A stretch of DNA of 64,000 nucleotides from Vitellaria paradoxa (Eukaryota > Streptophyta > Magnoliopsida > Ericales > Sapotaceae), in assembly GCA_019916065.1 (NCBI GenBank), contig CM034241.1, positions 10,329,223 through 10,393,222 on the forward strand, in the 5' to 3' direction. A program made the position numbers and the translations under genes. Of the stretch, positions 11,443-23,967 are shown piece after piece. Position 1 is the first letter of the stretch. Every line of letters starts with the position of its first letter. The notes beneath the pieces were generated by a model that made no database searches, was not told where the DNA came from, and saw only the letters and a list, made by a program, of their open reading frames with translations.

Positions 11443-14400
11443 TGTAATAACTTGAATTTTTTTCTCTTAATTAAATTGCTTAAGTATGGTGGTGATATTT
11501 GTTATAGTAAAAATCTAGAAAATTGAGCATTTGAAAATTTTTGGAATGATAAAATTAGTTGGAAAGATTTTTGGATTTAATTTCACCCTATGTGAGAGTT
11601 TAATGTACAATTTCTAAACTTTTATCCAAACAATTCCTAGCCCAATTACCTATTTGGTTCAACCCAAGCCCATTAACCCATGGGTCAACCCTTTCCTTTA
11701 ACTCACCTCAACTCACTTCAACTCACTTTATCACTCACTGAGTTGATTCATGAATAGTAGCTCTAAATCATTTCCCGGCAAACTTCATTTTCCTCCCATC
11801 ATTTCTCTCAAATTATTTAGTTTATTAGTCAAAAAGAAGACCCTACATTGATGACTTTAAAGCATTCTTTCAAATACTTTAGCAAGCATGATTTAAAGAC
11901 TTAAAGCATCTTTTAAATAATTTGTTTAATTAGTCAAAAAGCTAGCATGATTCCCGGATCATGCCACCCATCTCCATCCATCCTCCAGCACCTTTCTTAA
12001 ATTATATGGTTAGATAGTCAAAAAGCAAGAATGATTCTTGGATCATGCTACCTATTGTATATGCATGATCTTACCTTAGGTGTTTTGAAGCATAGGAAGT
12101 GGAGGTTATTTTCTCCACCGATACTTTCTCTACACACCCATGATTTTCTTATAAATTTGTGTACCTTCAAAGAGAAAAAACATTAAGAAAGAAAAAAAAA
12201 TTATTATCAAGTGTGGTCGGACATTCAGTGTTGCTTGGAGGAAGAAGAAAGACTTGGAACTTTCCAATTGGGTGGTGTTTAAAGCTCAACTCCTTTTTCT
12301 TTCTCAGGCTTGGTTACCAATATCTTCATCGAGGTAGGATGCCAAACCCTCCTGAAATGTATTTGATGTCTTTAATTTTGAAGCTAAATCATTTTCTGGG
12401 TTTGAAGTATGAAATTGGATTGAAATAAAAAAATAATACTCGTATATTGGGGGTAGGGAAGCTGAAACTTTGACTAATGTAACCTAGCATGTTGACAGCT
12501 CTCTGTTTGTAACTTCTAATATGTTTCTGACCTCTAAAATGGTGGAATTAGGCTTCAGATAAAACATAAAAGTTGTAGCCCTTTAAGTTTTCTTTCCAAC
12601 CCAAAAAGATTTGCATCAATCTGAGTTGTGAGTCAAAAGTTATGCCCAAAATACTGAGCACCTATAAAACTGTATTTTCTGAACAAACTGAATTGAAGGC
12701 TGTTTTTGAACCTTTATACTTTAAAATTTTAAAAGGTGTAAAACATGAAAGTTGTAGGTCTTAAAGTCTAGTTTCTACAGATATAAAGTTTATAAATATT
12801 AGAGTTCTGCTCTATTTTATATGAATTTTCTTTTATGCTGCTATTTCTGCTTAACCTTTAATTGATGCTTGTTTGGATTTTTTTTTAGAATATTATGTTT
12901 AAAGATTTATTTAAATTACCTTCTGTTAGTTATTGTCATGTTAATGATTTCTATTGATGTGTAAGTTTATTTACAAGGCCTGATATAGTAGAACCAAGTA
13001 TTTGATAAAATGCCCAAATAAAACAGTTGACTTATTCTTTTCTCATTTGGTCTTCCTTAAATGAAATTGATTTACTTTAATTGATTTTTTTTAGCATTGT
13101 TTTGTCAACCTAGCAAGATATATAACTATATTTTTATTAAGTGAAATTAATGAAACTTATTTAGTATCTTCCTAAATATTGGAATAATTCTATAGACATT
13201 TGTGAATATCTTGAAGCCGAAAACATATGATAAGGGTTTGATTATAAAGAATATGATGATTGGAAATTTATTCAAATTATTTTGAATAAAATAAAACTTA
13301 TCAGAATTTTGTAAATTAAATATAAGTCTAAAGAGTTATTTATTATCTTTATATTCCATAAATTAATTAAACAAAAAGGTAAAAGAGGCAAAAACTAAGA
13401 TCACAGCCAATGAGGTTTGAACTCGCGACTTCAAATCGCAATTAGGGTCGCCCACCCACTAAGCTGCCAACCTCGACTTAATTAATATACCATTAGAAAT
13501 AATTTTATTCCTATCAAGGGTAGTACGGCAAACTTGACAAAGAATTAACTAAAATACTAACTCGAATTCTAAATTATTCTAGTTACTTGCTACTTCTTAA
13601 TTTACATGTATTGTCTACCTTTGTGATAATAATATTTGTGATTATGTTTAATCTTTAATTTACTGTGAATTATTATTTAGTTTTAAATTGTGATAAAATA
13701 CTTAAAGTATATCGTATGTGATTGAATAATCTCACTAAGTATTCATCACCCGAGAACATTGCCGGTTGTTGTTAAAAATATCTGATTGATATACAAGGTA
13801 CCCTTGGAATGTCAAAGGGTGCAAATAAATTAAGGCACTTGGTGCTACAGTTATTTTTGGCAATGGGGTGATGGGTGGGTAGAAATGGCCTTTTAGATGG
13901 AGATGGAATATATACATTTTATTTGAGAGATGCTCCCTTCTGACTTGGCCAGTCAGGTAGCCAGTTGCCATGGCTAGGTTTTTGGTGGGTGACACCGTCA
14001 GAATGCATTGGATGTTAAGCCCGTAAAGTCACTAGTTCCCAAGGCTAGGGGTAGAGGAGGATAAGAGTATGACTATCCTAGGAGGATTTAGATTAAATTC
14101 CTTTACCAAATTTTACTGTGACTGGCAACCTCTCTTGCTTATGTATGAATGATGTGTTGGAATTATTTAATAATATTTAATTTCTCTTGATGAGTATTTT
14201 ATAAATATATATATACATATATATGAAACCTGTATCGCTACGGGGTTTGATCCCGAGACCTTAAAGATCTGAATCTGAGATCCCTACCACTGCGACATAG
14301 ATTTCATTGTGGTACACACATCAACATTTAACTATTTTTACATGTAAGTAAAATAGTAGTTACGGTGACGGTTTCATCGAACCATTGTAAGTATAATTTA

Positions 14401-15063
14401 CATTATTCAGTTGGGATCTATTGAATTAATTGTTGCATGAACAGTATGCCACCTAATCACATTCACTGTAGTAGGTCACCTAATACAGTGTAGCATTATA
14501 ACCATTGCATATAGGCACCTAGGAGATTCTGATTACTAGGCTTTAGTAACTCACCCCTTGTGGGAATATTTTTTTCAGGATATTAAGCACAGGAATACTG
14601 AAGATAAGCTGGAAAGAGATTAATTTCTCTTCAATATTCCATCAAAAGAGTTATCTATTTTTTTTTCTTACGCAGCACTGGAAGACTTTATTTATTATTG
14701 TGGTCTGTAATAATAATTGTTGGATGATTGTAATTATTAAGTTTAGACCTAGTTTACTTTTATTTGGTATGTTATGTTAATCGCGTGGTTGGGACGCTTA
14801 GATGGCTCTGTAATACTATTTTCTATCTTTATTTTGTGCCCTGTAGTTGAATCACATCAAATGATTCAGTCTAATGTCTTATAAATATTGTTTGGGATAA
14901 ACAAGGGATTTTAAATCTCTTAAATTTTTATTGTGGGTCAACCCCAGTTTGGAGGAAAATTTTGGGGTGTGACAGCATGTTATTATCATCTCATTTTTTA
15001 TACCCAACAAATAATCCCAAGTCACCCCCGGGCATTCGGGTTATGAAAATCCGGGGCGTGACA
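11443..15063 (+). repeat. 3' LTR of T1 (3,621 bp)
   Basis: This is a direct repeat of 3,029-6,630, ending CA just before the second CTAAG. It carries the same tRNA-like segments and a shorter (AT)n run at about 14,206-14,224. Scattered substitutions relative to the left LTR suggest the insertion is not very recent. A base-by-base count is needed for an age. Confidence 0.95.
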
Positions 15064-15452
15064 CTAAGGATAATATAATCAAAGAAACGTCACAAGCTTC
15101 TAAATGCAAGAAAGATGGCTTAACATCAATCTCTAGGTTAATAACATTTTTAGAAGCATTAATCCATACATGTATGTCAAAAATAGTATCTTGTGCATTT
15201 ATATCAAAGCAAAGTAACATGATGAAGTTCTTTAAGAAAAGTGAGATGAAAGAAATAATATAGAACATTAAGTACAAAACCCTTAAGAACAAAAGATTAG
15301 GCTCAAAAGCTCACAGAATATAGGGTTTTAACTCTCCACTTATGTCTTGATATACTTGAATGACCATATCTCATGAACTCAAATCCTTAACACACTTTCA
15401 TTTCAATAGTCTTAAGTGACAAGTTTTCAAAGCATTAGAAAATTTTATACTC
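15064..15452 (-). mobile_element. Family A internal region, minus strand (part 2)
   Basis: After the CTAAG duplication, the minus strand continues the family A sequence interrupted at 3,028. Its reverse complement aligns with 30,270-30,340 of the other family A copy (shared TTTCTTTGATTATATT context and following AGCCACTTT). A minus-strand open frame of 83 codons runs from 15,292 to 15,041 but crosses the T1 boundary, so it is not a gene. Confidence 0.65.
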
Positions 15453-15611
15453 AGGGCGTGTTTGATTGACAAAAAGTTGGTCAAAAAGTACAATAAAAGT
15501 AGAAGGATGTGACATAAAGGTGATATATGGAGAAATTTGATTGGAAGAAAGTACAAAATATTAGTTAAAATTGATGAATTTTAGTGGATTTTGGTGCCCC
15601 AAACAGGGCCT
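15453..15611. mobile_element. Probable MITE (hAT-like termini)
   Basis: This is a segment of about 159 bp with imperfect inverted ends, AGGGCGTGTTTG on the left and CAAACAGGGCCT on the right. Ends of the GGGC(C)TGTTTGG type are common in plant hAT-related MITEs. I could not find a clean 8-bp target duplication, so the class is tentative. No coding sequence is present. Confidence 0.45.
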
Positions 15612-15707
15612 CAATTTAAATTAAGTGCCTTATTAAAAATTGGAATCAAACCATTCATTATTGTCATGAGTAATTACACCATTAAACTAGTTACTAACAC
15701 ATGCAAC

Positions 15708-17011
15708 TGATAAAGAGTAAAATTGGTTAATTTATTCTAAATAAATCCCCTATAATTCTCCTTGATTTGTGCTTAATTGTTGAAAATTAATTACCTTTTT
15801 TTTATAAGGTAGGATATTAAGGAGAAGAGATCAGATTTGATGCTAAAATGGGAATCTTGGGAAGCTGATTTGGTGGAATTCAAAATCTGACAAAATCAGA
15901 ACCAGTTTGAGCAATCCGAACCAAAAACATGGGCATGCTTTGTGTGTGAAACGCGACTCTGGACGATGAGAAGAATCCTGCGCTAGCTATCAAATGCAGA
16001 TCTTATCCTATCCAATCTCCAAACCTAATTTTAAGCAATCTCTGGATACTTTCCTTCATTTTAAATTTTGAAAATGGAAATCCAACTCATCCTTAGCCAA
16101 TCATTGAAGGATTTACCAAGATTTTTTGGTTGAAGAATGTGTATAAATAGAGGAGCTTTGGGGCAATATGGATCATCAACTTTCCTCATCTCCTTTGTCC
16201 CTTCTTTCTCAAATTTCTCCAGCAAATCTCTTTTATTTTAGCGTTGTTTCAACGGCCATGAGTGGCTAATTTTCTTCTTTCAATCAAAGAGTGTGGAGGT
16301 TTTGATTCAAGACTAATTGTGAGATCTTTTTAATCTTTCTTTGATACAATTCATCTATTTTCTGCACTTCACTCATCTTGTGTTTTCTTAATTTAATAAA
16401 AGACGTTTTATTTCATTAAGAATTCATATTACGTGCCATTGAAATACCAAATTCGTATATGTTTGTTTATTTCATTTCTGTGGCAATTCAACTTGGTTAG
16501 CACAAGTAAATTGTTAATTCAAGTTGAGGAAAATAGTTGTGCCAATTTAAATATCCGAGCTTGTGTGATGATGATTGGAATTGATTTTGTGAGTTGTTCT
16601 TCATGCTGTCATTAATTTAAACTCTAATAGCTAATTTAGGACTAATTAAATGATAAGAGTGTGATTAAAGAGCTTGTTTTAATCTCCAATTTCTCAAATA
16701 AATCATTAAAGCTTGTTAATGGTTCAAATCAATTTGTTTTCAAAGAAATACCTTCGATCAATGATCAAACAAATTGAATCAAACCGAAATCATTCTTTGA
16801 TTGATATTCTTTGATTTGCAATCCAATTTCAGCATTGTCTTTTATTTAAATTTTAATTAAATCATCAAAACCCCCATTTTATTATTCAGCTTAAGAATTT
16901 GAACAATCTAAGACCCATTCCTTGAGGATTCGACCCTATTCACTCTAGCTATTTAGTTGTAATTTCTAAAAATAGGAAATTTTAAGATTTGATTGGAATC
17001 GACACCCATCA
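15708..17011 (+). repeat. 5' LTR of Athila-like element (about 1.3 kb)
   Basis: The proposed start is TGATAAAGAG and the end ACCCATCA, which lies 4 bases before the PBS. A TATA box sits at 16,142-16,149. The motif GAGGATTCGACCC near 16,923 is typical of the ends of Athila/Tat LTRs. The right boundary is firm because of the PBS. The left boundary is inferred from the TG and from the layout of the other LTRs. Confidence 0.7.
16142..16149 (+). promoter_or_regulatory. TATA box of Athila-like LTR
   Basis: TATAAATA is followed by GAGGAGC. It is positioned mid-LTR and resembles the TATA context of the LTRs near 24,575 and 34,196. Confidence 0.65.
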
Positions 17012-17015
17012 ATTT

Positions 17016-17033
17016 TGGCGCCGTTATCGGGGA
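17016..17033 (+). other. Primer-binding site, tRNA-Asp type
   Basis: TGGCGCCGTTATCGGGGA differs at one base from the usual Athila/Tat primer site, which ends GTTGCCGGGGA. It lies 4 bases after the LTR end. Confidence 0.85.
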
Positions 17034-17063
17034 ATGGTGTTGATTATTTTTGTTTGAATTTTT

Positions 17064-18600
17064 ATGCTTCATTCTTATCGTACAGGAAATTTGATATTTG
17101 ATCCAAAAATAGAAAAGACAGCGTGCAAACTTAGAAAAAAAACTCAACAACAATCAGCCGCACCTGCTGCTCCTGAAATTAATTTGGTCATTGACTTAAC
17201 ACCAAAGGAGACGATTCAAGAACCAGCAGCAGAAACAATGGCCAGAGCTAAACCAACTTTGAAGGAAATGGGCACTCTAGACCTGAATCAGCAAACCCTT
17301 TGCATAGACTTTCCCAATCTTGAGGTAAATCTTGAATTACGTTCTGGTTTCCTCCACTTATTACCTACCTTTCGTGGACTTGTAGGAGAAGATCCACATA
17401 AACATCTCAAAGAGTTTCATGTGGTTTGCTCGAGTATGAAGCCACAAGGGATCACCGAAGAGCAAATAAAGTTGCGTGCATTTCCATTTTCACTCACAGA
17501 TAAAGCCAAAGATTGGTTGTATTACCTTCCTTCCGGCTCAATTGCCACATGGAATGAATTGCAAAAACTCTTCCTTGAGAAATTTTTTCCAGCAAATCGA
17601 GCTACATCCATAAAGAAAGAAATTTGCGGAATACACCAGCACCAAGGAGAATCGTTGAATGAATACTGGGAGCGTTTCAATCAGCTTTGTGCGAGTTGTC
17701 CCCAACATCAAATCAGCGACCAGTTGCTCATTCAATATTTTTACAAAGGATTACTGTCACCGGATCAAAACCTAATTGACGCAGCAAGTAGAAGAGCATT
17801 GGTGGAGATAACCTTAACGCAAGTAAAGCGATTGATATCAAAAATCGCTGCCAACATGCAGCAATTTGGAGTTAGACAAGAACCACCAAGGAAAGTACAA
17901 GAGGTAAGTGTTAATTCAATTGAACAAAGGCTTGACAATTTAACTTCGCTTGTGCAGAAAATGTTTAAAGACAACTGGCAACATGTAAAAGCTTATGGTG
18001 CTTGCTCTCAGATGGAACATGCAACTGATATGTGCCCCACCCTCTAAGAAGGAAATGTTGAGCAGGCAAACTCAGTAGGAGGATACCAAGGGCAAAGAAG
18101 ATATGATCCATATGCACCGACGTACAATCCAGGATGGAGAGACCATCCGAACCTTAGCTATGGTCAGAGATCAAGCAATTTCTAGCAGCCCATGTATCCT
18201 AACCAACTAGCACCAGCACCTCTTTCTCAACCGAAAGGTGTATCTTTAGAACAAATTGTGACTGCTCTTGCAACTAACACACAACAATTTCAGCAGGAGA
18301 CTAAGGCTAGCATACAAAACTTGGAAAAGCAAATGAGTCAGCTAGCTACGACGGTTGGAAAATTAGAGTCCCAAAGCTTAGGAAAGCTGCCATCCCAGCC
18401 CACTGTCAATCCCAAACAAAACGCAAGTGCCATCACATTGCGTAGTGGGAAGGAACTTAAGGAATCAGTGAAGGTAGCCCCTAAAAAGGCCATAGAAGAG
18501 GAGATTGAAAAAATTGAAAACCCAGAACAGCCTCCCTAATCCGTGGTGATTCCTCCACCTTTTCCAAGTCGATTTGCTAAGTTTAAAAAGAGCAACAAGA
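17064..18600 (+). pseudogene. Athila-like gag pseudogene
   Basis: The capsid protein frame opens at ATG 17,064. The capsid domain lies around codons 115-270 (LRAFPFSLTDKAKDWLYYLP and FLEKFFPANRA motifs, RFNQLCASCP). A zinc-knuckle remnant reads CSQMEHATDMC near 18,001-18,036, and its first Cys appears replaced by Tyr. A stop follows at 18,045, then the same frame continues with another stop near 18,183 and runs to 18,539 (coiled-coil-like QQFQQETKASIQNLEKQM, then AITLRSGKEL). A frameshift near 18,580-18,610 separates it from the protease part. Confidence 0.88.
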
Positions 18601-19539
18601 GAAAGAAATTCTGGACGTGTTCAAAAAAATTGAGGTAAATATTCCTCTCTTAGACACTATAAAACAAGTGCCCAGGTATGCAAAATTCCTTAAAGAGTTA
18701 TGTACCACTAAAAGAAAATTAAAAGGTGATGAAAAGATTCATATTGGAGAAAATGTATCAGCCGTCCTTCAAAAGAAAATGCCACCTAAATGTAAGGACC
18801 CTGGTATGTTTACCATACCATGTAAAATAGGCAACATGAAAATTGAAAAAGCCATGATTGATTTGGGTGCTTCAATTAATGTAATGCCTAGTTCAATTTA
18901 TCATTCTTTGAATGCTGGAACTCTCAAGGAAACTAACGTTGTTATTTAGCTAGCTGACAGGTCAAATGCGTACTCGGAAGGAGTTTTGGAAGACGTCCTC
19001 GTGCAAGTTGATGGTCTTGTGTTTCCTGCAGATTTTTATGTGTTAGATATGGAAAAAAATTCATCCTCTGGTTCTGTCCCAATCCTTTTAGGAAGACCAT
19101 TTCTTAAGACATCAAAAAAAAAATAGATGTTTTGAAAGGAATTCTAACGATGGAGTTTGATGATGAGCAGATCAAGTTCAACATTTATGATGCTATGAGA
19201 TTTCCTAATGATGCTAATTCAGTTTTTGTTGTTGATGTAATTGATTGTTCGACGCAACAGGTTTTCAAATTATCACATAAAGATGAATTGGAAGTGACTT
19301 TAAGCAAAAGTCTTGACCCCAAGGAGCTAAAAATTTTGGAGGAGAAGTTCACGATACAAAACGATTTAAGAGAATCAGTCTTTGGATTGGAATCTCTTAG
19401 AATTCTGAAGCAAAACATCTTATTTATTGATCTTTCGATATCTCATACTAAGCTTCTTCCTTCAATTTTGCAAGCACCTAAGCTAGAGCTGAAACCATTG
19501 CCAAATCACCTAAAGTATGCTTACTTGGATGCTGACTAG
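18601..19539 (+). pseudogene. Athila-like protease and protease-RT linker pseudogene
   Basis: The frame from 18,617 carries MIDLGASINVMP, with D-L-G at 18,860-18,868, the Athila form of the aspartic protease active site. A TAG at 18,947-18,949 breaks it. The protein continues as DVLVQVDGLVFPADFYVLDM and ILLGRPFLKT to near 19,113. A short A-run near 19,115 precedes a stop and frame change. The linker region (19,132-19,539) reads LTMEFDDEQIKFNIYDAM, typical of the segment before RT in Athila. It ends at TAG 19,537. Confidence 0.85.
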
Positions 19540-19559
19540 ACCCTACCAATAGTGATTTC

Positions 19560-21060
19560 CAACAAGCTTAGTGATCTTGAAGAAAAAAAAAATTAATCCA
19601 AGTGCTTAAAGATCACAAAGAAGCTATCGGATGGACGGTCGCCGACATAAAGGGGATCAGTCCTTTCACATGTATGCATCGTATCCTGCTAGAAGAAGGA
19701 AGTAAGCCTTCAAGAGAAGCACAAAAAAGGCTCAACCTACCAATGATGGAAGTAGTTAAAAAGGAGGTTCTAAAACTCCTTGATGCTGGTATGATTTTTC
19801 CAATTTCCGATAGTAACTAGGTAAGTCCTGTTCAAGTCGTGCCTAAAAAGATTGGTTTTAAAGTCATTGAAAACAATGATGGTGAGTTAGTTCCTACCTG
19901 TGTCCAAAATGGATGGAGGGTCTGTATTGATTACAGAAAACTAAATGCTTCTAAAAGAAAAAACCATTTTCCACTTCCATTTATTGACCAAATGCTTGAA
20001 AGATTGGCTGGAAAATCTCACTATTGTTGTCTTGATTGTTATTCAGGTTTTCATCAAATCCCTGTGGCACCAGAGGATCAGGGAAAAACAACCTTCACCC
20101 ACCCATTTGGAACATTTGCATATCGTCGTATGCCGTTCAGTTTGTGTAACGCGCCAGCAACCTTTCAAAGGTGTATGGTGAGCATCTTTTTAGATTATGT
20201 AGAAAATAGCATTGAGGTTTTCATGGATGATTTCACGGTTTATGGTGATTCATTTGATTTATGTCTGAAAATTTTGGTGAAAGTGTTACAGTGATGTATT
20301 GAGAAAAATCTTGTTTTAAACTATGAAAAATGTAATTTTATGGTTGATCAAGGTTTAATCTTTAGGTCATATTGTGTCTTCAAGAGGCTTAGAGGTTGAT
20401 AAGTCCAAAATTCATCTTATAAAATCCTTACCTTATCCTACTTGTGTGCGGGAAGTGCGTTCATTTCTTGGTGATACAGGATTTTACAGGAGATTTATAA
20501 AAGACTTTTTAAAGATCGTGCAACCACTTTGCAAGATGCTGCAGAAGGACGTCCAATTTGAGTTTAGTGAAGATTGTAAAAAATCTCTTAATCAACTCAA
20601 AGAGTTGCTAACCACAGCCCCTATCATCTAACCGCCAAATTGGGAGCTACCATTTGAGATCATGTGTGACGCCAGCAATTTTGCTGTCAGAGCCGTTCTT
20701 GGCCAGCGAAATGGAAAAGCAACTCATGCTATCTACTATGCCTCAAGAACCCTTGATAGTGCCCAACGAAATTACTCTACCACTGAAAAAGAATTATTTG
20801 CTGTAGTTTTTGCTTTAGAGAAATTTCGATCATACTTATTGGGTACTAAAGTGATTATTTATTCTGATCATACAGCTTTGAAATACCTCTTGACCAAGAA
20901 AGAGGCAAAACCAAGATTGATAAGGTGGATTCTTTTGCTACAAGAATTCAACTTAGAAATTCGGGACAAAAAGGGAGTTGAAAATTCAGTTGCGGACCAT
21001 TTGAGCAAGCTAGTGACCAATGAAGAACTAGCACCACTGCGTGATTCTTTTCTAGATGAA
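19560..21060 (+). pseudogene. Athila-like reverse transcriptase and RNase H pseudogene
   Basis: RT blocks run from AIGWTVADIKGISP (about 19,624) through [20 protein letters not shown] (about 19,910) and FAYRRMPFSLCNAPATFQR. The catalytic motif V-F-M-D-D-F at 20,217-20,234 keeps both Asp residues. A stop at 20,292 and a frame change near 20,360 follow, then VREVRSFLGDTGFYRRFI. RNase H runs from MCDASN (about 20,662) through [17 protein letters not shown] and VADHLSKL (about 21,010), with its acidic residues kept. Other stops occur at about 19,818 and 20,629. Confidence 0.9.
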
Positions 21061-22165
21061 CATCCTTTTCATATACAAAATTTGTCCCCATGGTATGCTG
21101 ATATAGTGAATTACTTGGTAACTGGAACAATACCTGATGATCTATCTCGAGTTCAAAAAGATAAAATTAAAAGTGATTCCAAGTATTACGTATGGGACTA
21201 TCCTTATTTATGGAAATATTGTTTTGACCAATTAATTCGCAGGTGTGTTTCTGAAAATGAAATTCCATCCATCTTGGGTTTTTGTCACTCGTATGTTTGT
21301 GGTGGCCATTTTGGTCCCAAAAGGACAGCACGTAAAGTGCTGGAATGTGGTTTGTTTTAGCCTAGTCTATTTCATGATTGCTATATGTTCTATAAGTCAT
21401 GTGCTAATTGTCAAAGAATTGGTAATCTAGGTAACAGAAATCAAATGCCCATGACCCCTATTTTAATCTGTGAGATTTTTGATGTGTGGGGTATTGATTT
21501 TATGGGACCATTCACATTTTCTTTTGGCAATTCGTATATTTTATTAGCTGTGGATTACGTTTCAAAATGGGTAGAGGCGAAAGCTACTAGAACTGACGAT
21601 GCTAAAAGTGTTGTAGGATTTGTCAAGACTTATATTTTTGCCAAGTACGGAATACTAAGAGCTCTCATAAGTGATCGTGGAACCCACTTCTGCAATCGTG
21701 ATATAGAGGCCTTGCTGAAGAAGTACAATGTCACACACAGGGTATCGACCACCTACCACCCACAGACAAATGGCCAAGCTGAAGTTTCCAACAGAGAAAT
21801 TAAATCCATTCTGGAGAAGACTGTCAATCCAAATAGAAAAGATTGGAGTACATGCCTTGATGATGCCTTATGGGCATATCGCATAGCATACAAGACTCCA
21901 ATAGTTATGTCTCCATATCAATTGATATTTTGGTAAGCCATGTCATCTTCCCATAGAATTGGAACATAGGGCTTATTGGGCAATCAAGCAGTGCAATATG
22001 AGGATTGATGAGGCAGGTAATCATAGAAAATTACAACTCTAGGAATTAGAAGAAATTCAAAATGATGCATATGATAATTCTAGAATTTACAAACAGAAAA
22101 CAAAAGATTTTCATGATAAAATGATTTCCAGAAAACATTTTTCAGTTGGCCAAAAAGTTTTTATA
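21061..22165 (+). pseudogene. Athila-like integrase pseudogene, C-terminus missing
   Basis: The zinc-binding region spans about 21,285-21,410 ([11 protein letters not shown] ... CANCQ), with a TAG at 21,358-21,360. The core includes GIDFMGPF with D at 21,496-21,498, ISDRGTHF with D at 21,673-21,675, and [12 protein letters not shown] with E at 21,781-21,783, so the triad is complete. A stop at 21,934 precedes readable sequence (WAIKQCNMRIDEAG, then FSVGQKVFID) to about 22,165. There the homology ends, where family members go on with the GPY-like module. Confidence 0.9.
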
Positions 22166-23350
22166 GATTCTTGAAGATGTTTTTCAAGTTGGGAGTAGCT
22201 TTCTTTGGTTTTGTTTCAGCATGCATTGTCTTTCGCTATTCCTTTCATTCTTCGAAGTATGGTACTATTTTTGCATAGATTAATAATATTTTTATTCGTA
22301 ATTTAGTTTATATTTATTCCTTCATCTCATTCTTTGATTTTTGTCTCAATGGTTGGATTCAATTGCATGGATTTCATTATGAATGTAGCGTAAAACCCTA
22401 GTTCTTGATTCAACGAATCAAGGAAAGGTAGTTTGTGAAAAACGAAGGGATGCGCGTAAATACTTCGCATGGTTTGTAAAAACCTTTGCAGAGTGATCTA
22501 TGATTTTAAGGATCATTTTATTTTGTTTCAAACACTTTCGAAAACGGAAACCTTTGACTACATTCTCTGTAATCACTGGTAAAGGTTTTCGGGTAAAAAT
22601 TGATTTAATAATTTTAGGCAAATTAAAATTGATTTCTTAAACAAATCTGGTTTTGGTTGTTTGAAAAACCTTCAAAAACAAGAGTTTTTGACTATATTCT
22701 TTGTAATCACTAGTAAAAACTCTTGAATATAATTTTCTTAATAATTTTCAGACGAACCCTAATTTAGGTTTGAAACCAAATGTTTTCTTAGAAAATCTTT
22801 CCAGCTTTATTATCTATAATGAAATGTGATTTTAAAATTGAGTATCGGATATTTTCTGAACTTTAATGAGAATATTTTTCCCAATCTATGGCTCCTTTGA
22901 CGTGAACTATAGATTGTAGTTTTAACACATCCCGTAGTGAAGTAGTAAACTATCCAGAATTGAAAGTTGAATCAAGAATCATTTTAGTTATCTTGAATAG
23001 TTATCTTGAATGCTTAATTTTATTGCTTTCATTATTTTAGTTTACTTTAATTTTGTATCTTGCTTTTCTATTAGTTGGAATAAAAGTAATTTAATTTCTT
23101 GAATACTAGTTCAGTTAATGTTTGCAATTTACTTTTATTTGATTGCTAGTTACTTAATCAACTCTTCTCAAAACCTAAAACTTGTTTTATTTTCTTTTCT
23201 TGTCATTTAAAATGAAACAATAGGTAGAAGAACTTAGAAAACCCTAGTGTTCAATCTCATAGTTCCCTGTGGATTCGACCTCGGACTTACCGAGTTAAAA
23301 CTACACCGCACACATTTGCACTTGGGGGTTAATTAGACGTACATTCTACA
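22166..23350 (+). repeat. 3' part of a family A LTR, plus strand
   Basis: It shares ordered motifs with the minus-strand LTR at 640-2,013: GATTCAACGAATCAAGGAAAGG near 22,408, GTTGAATCAAGAATCAT near 22,970, and the terminal GTGGATTCGACCTCGG near 23,269 followed by GAGTTAAAACTACACC. Its 5' end is cut at the Athila junction. The right end is placed by eye at CTACA (23,350). Confidence 0.55.
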
Positions 23351-23967
23351 CGCGGTCATTGCTATGAGCTGTCTAGTTTGAACTTCAATTCAGTTCACTT
23401 ACTTATTCGAGGGTTATGTGCAACTAGGATAGCATTATATGCTAATAGGTATGTGTGAACCCTTGATGACTAAATTTTCTTCTATGAGTGGTACCCTGTG
23501 AGTATTTGTAGTCAAAAATTTGTTCCGTTTATGCTCTTGTAACCTTGTTGAATGAATAAAACAATTTTGTACACATGACTCTTCATAATTTGATGGTCCA
23601 TGCAGTTATGCTTAGCACTTGGAAATTACACATGATATTTGGTTTTTGTGACTTGTTGGGCTTGAACTTGATTCATTTTTAACCCTAGTCACTCTTGGAT
23701 ATATTGAGACCATTCTATAGATGTTTGTGGGTAGCGTCATTGCCCACGAGACCTTACTTGTCTATTAGGGGAACTGAGGGGTTTAAAGGGCTTGCCTCAC
23801 ACGCTAAGTGTGGCCGTGTGTCTCCTACGAAAGCGGACTTCCCTTTTAGTTAGAATTGTTGATTTTTTTTAGTTGAATAAAATGAATTTGCTTGGTATGT
23901 GTTCATTTTCCCTTGATCATAAATTTTTCCATTCCTAGGGGACTAGCAATGTCTAGGTTGGGGGGTG
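23351..23967 (+). mobile_element. Athila/Tat-like 3' UTR and polypurine tract
   Basis: This non-coding stretch matches the pattern at 33,650-33,829 and the reverse complement of 2,045-2,170 (CACTTGTCTATTAGGGG-like motif, then GGACTAGCAAT). It ends with the purine tract GGTTGGGGGGTG at 23,956-23,967, just before an LTR start. Sitting directly after an LTR end implies the coding interior of this element was deleted. Confidence 0.55.

Larger units (their letters stand above)
3029..15063 (+). mobile_element. Complete Ty3/gypsy chromovirus-like element T1 (Tekay/Del-like), coding decayed
   Basis: The element has two direct LTRs (3,029-6,630 and 11,443-15,063), each starting TGTAATAAC and ending GGGGCGTGACA, and is flanked by CTAAG duplications. 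A PBS matching initiator-Met tRNA follows the left LTR and a purine tract precedes the right LTR. Domain order is gag, protease, RT, RNase H, integrase, GPY/F-chromodomain-like tail, which is the gypsy order. The C-terminal tail and large LTRs fit the Tekay/Del chromoviruses, and that clade name is an inference. All reading frames carry stops or shifts, so the copy cannot encode its own proteins. It lies inside family A. Confidence 0.93.
15708..22165 (+). mobile_element. Athila-like Ty3/gypsy element, 3'-truncated
   Basis: It comprises a 5' LTR, a PBS for tRNA-Asp, then gag, protease, RT, RNase H and integrase on the plus strand, all decayed. The D-L-G-A-S protease motif, the VFMDDF RT motif and the tRNA-Asp primer fit the Athila clade. 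No matching 3' LTR is seen. The coding sequence breaks off near 22,165, just before the integrase C-terminal module, where it joins a family A LTR fragment. Confidence 0.88.

Noticed and set aside
17064..18047. Functional host gene of 327 codons
   Set aside because: It contains the Athila gag capsid motifs and sits directly after an Athila PBS.
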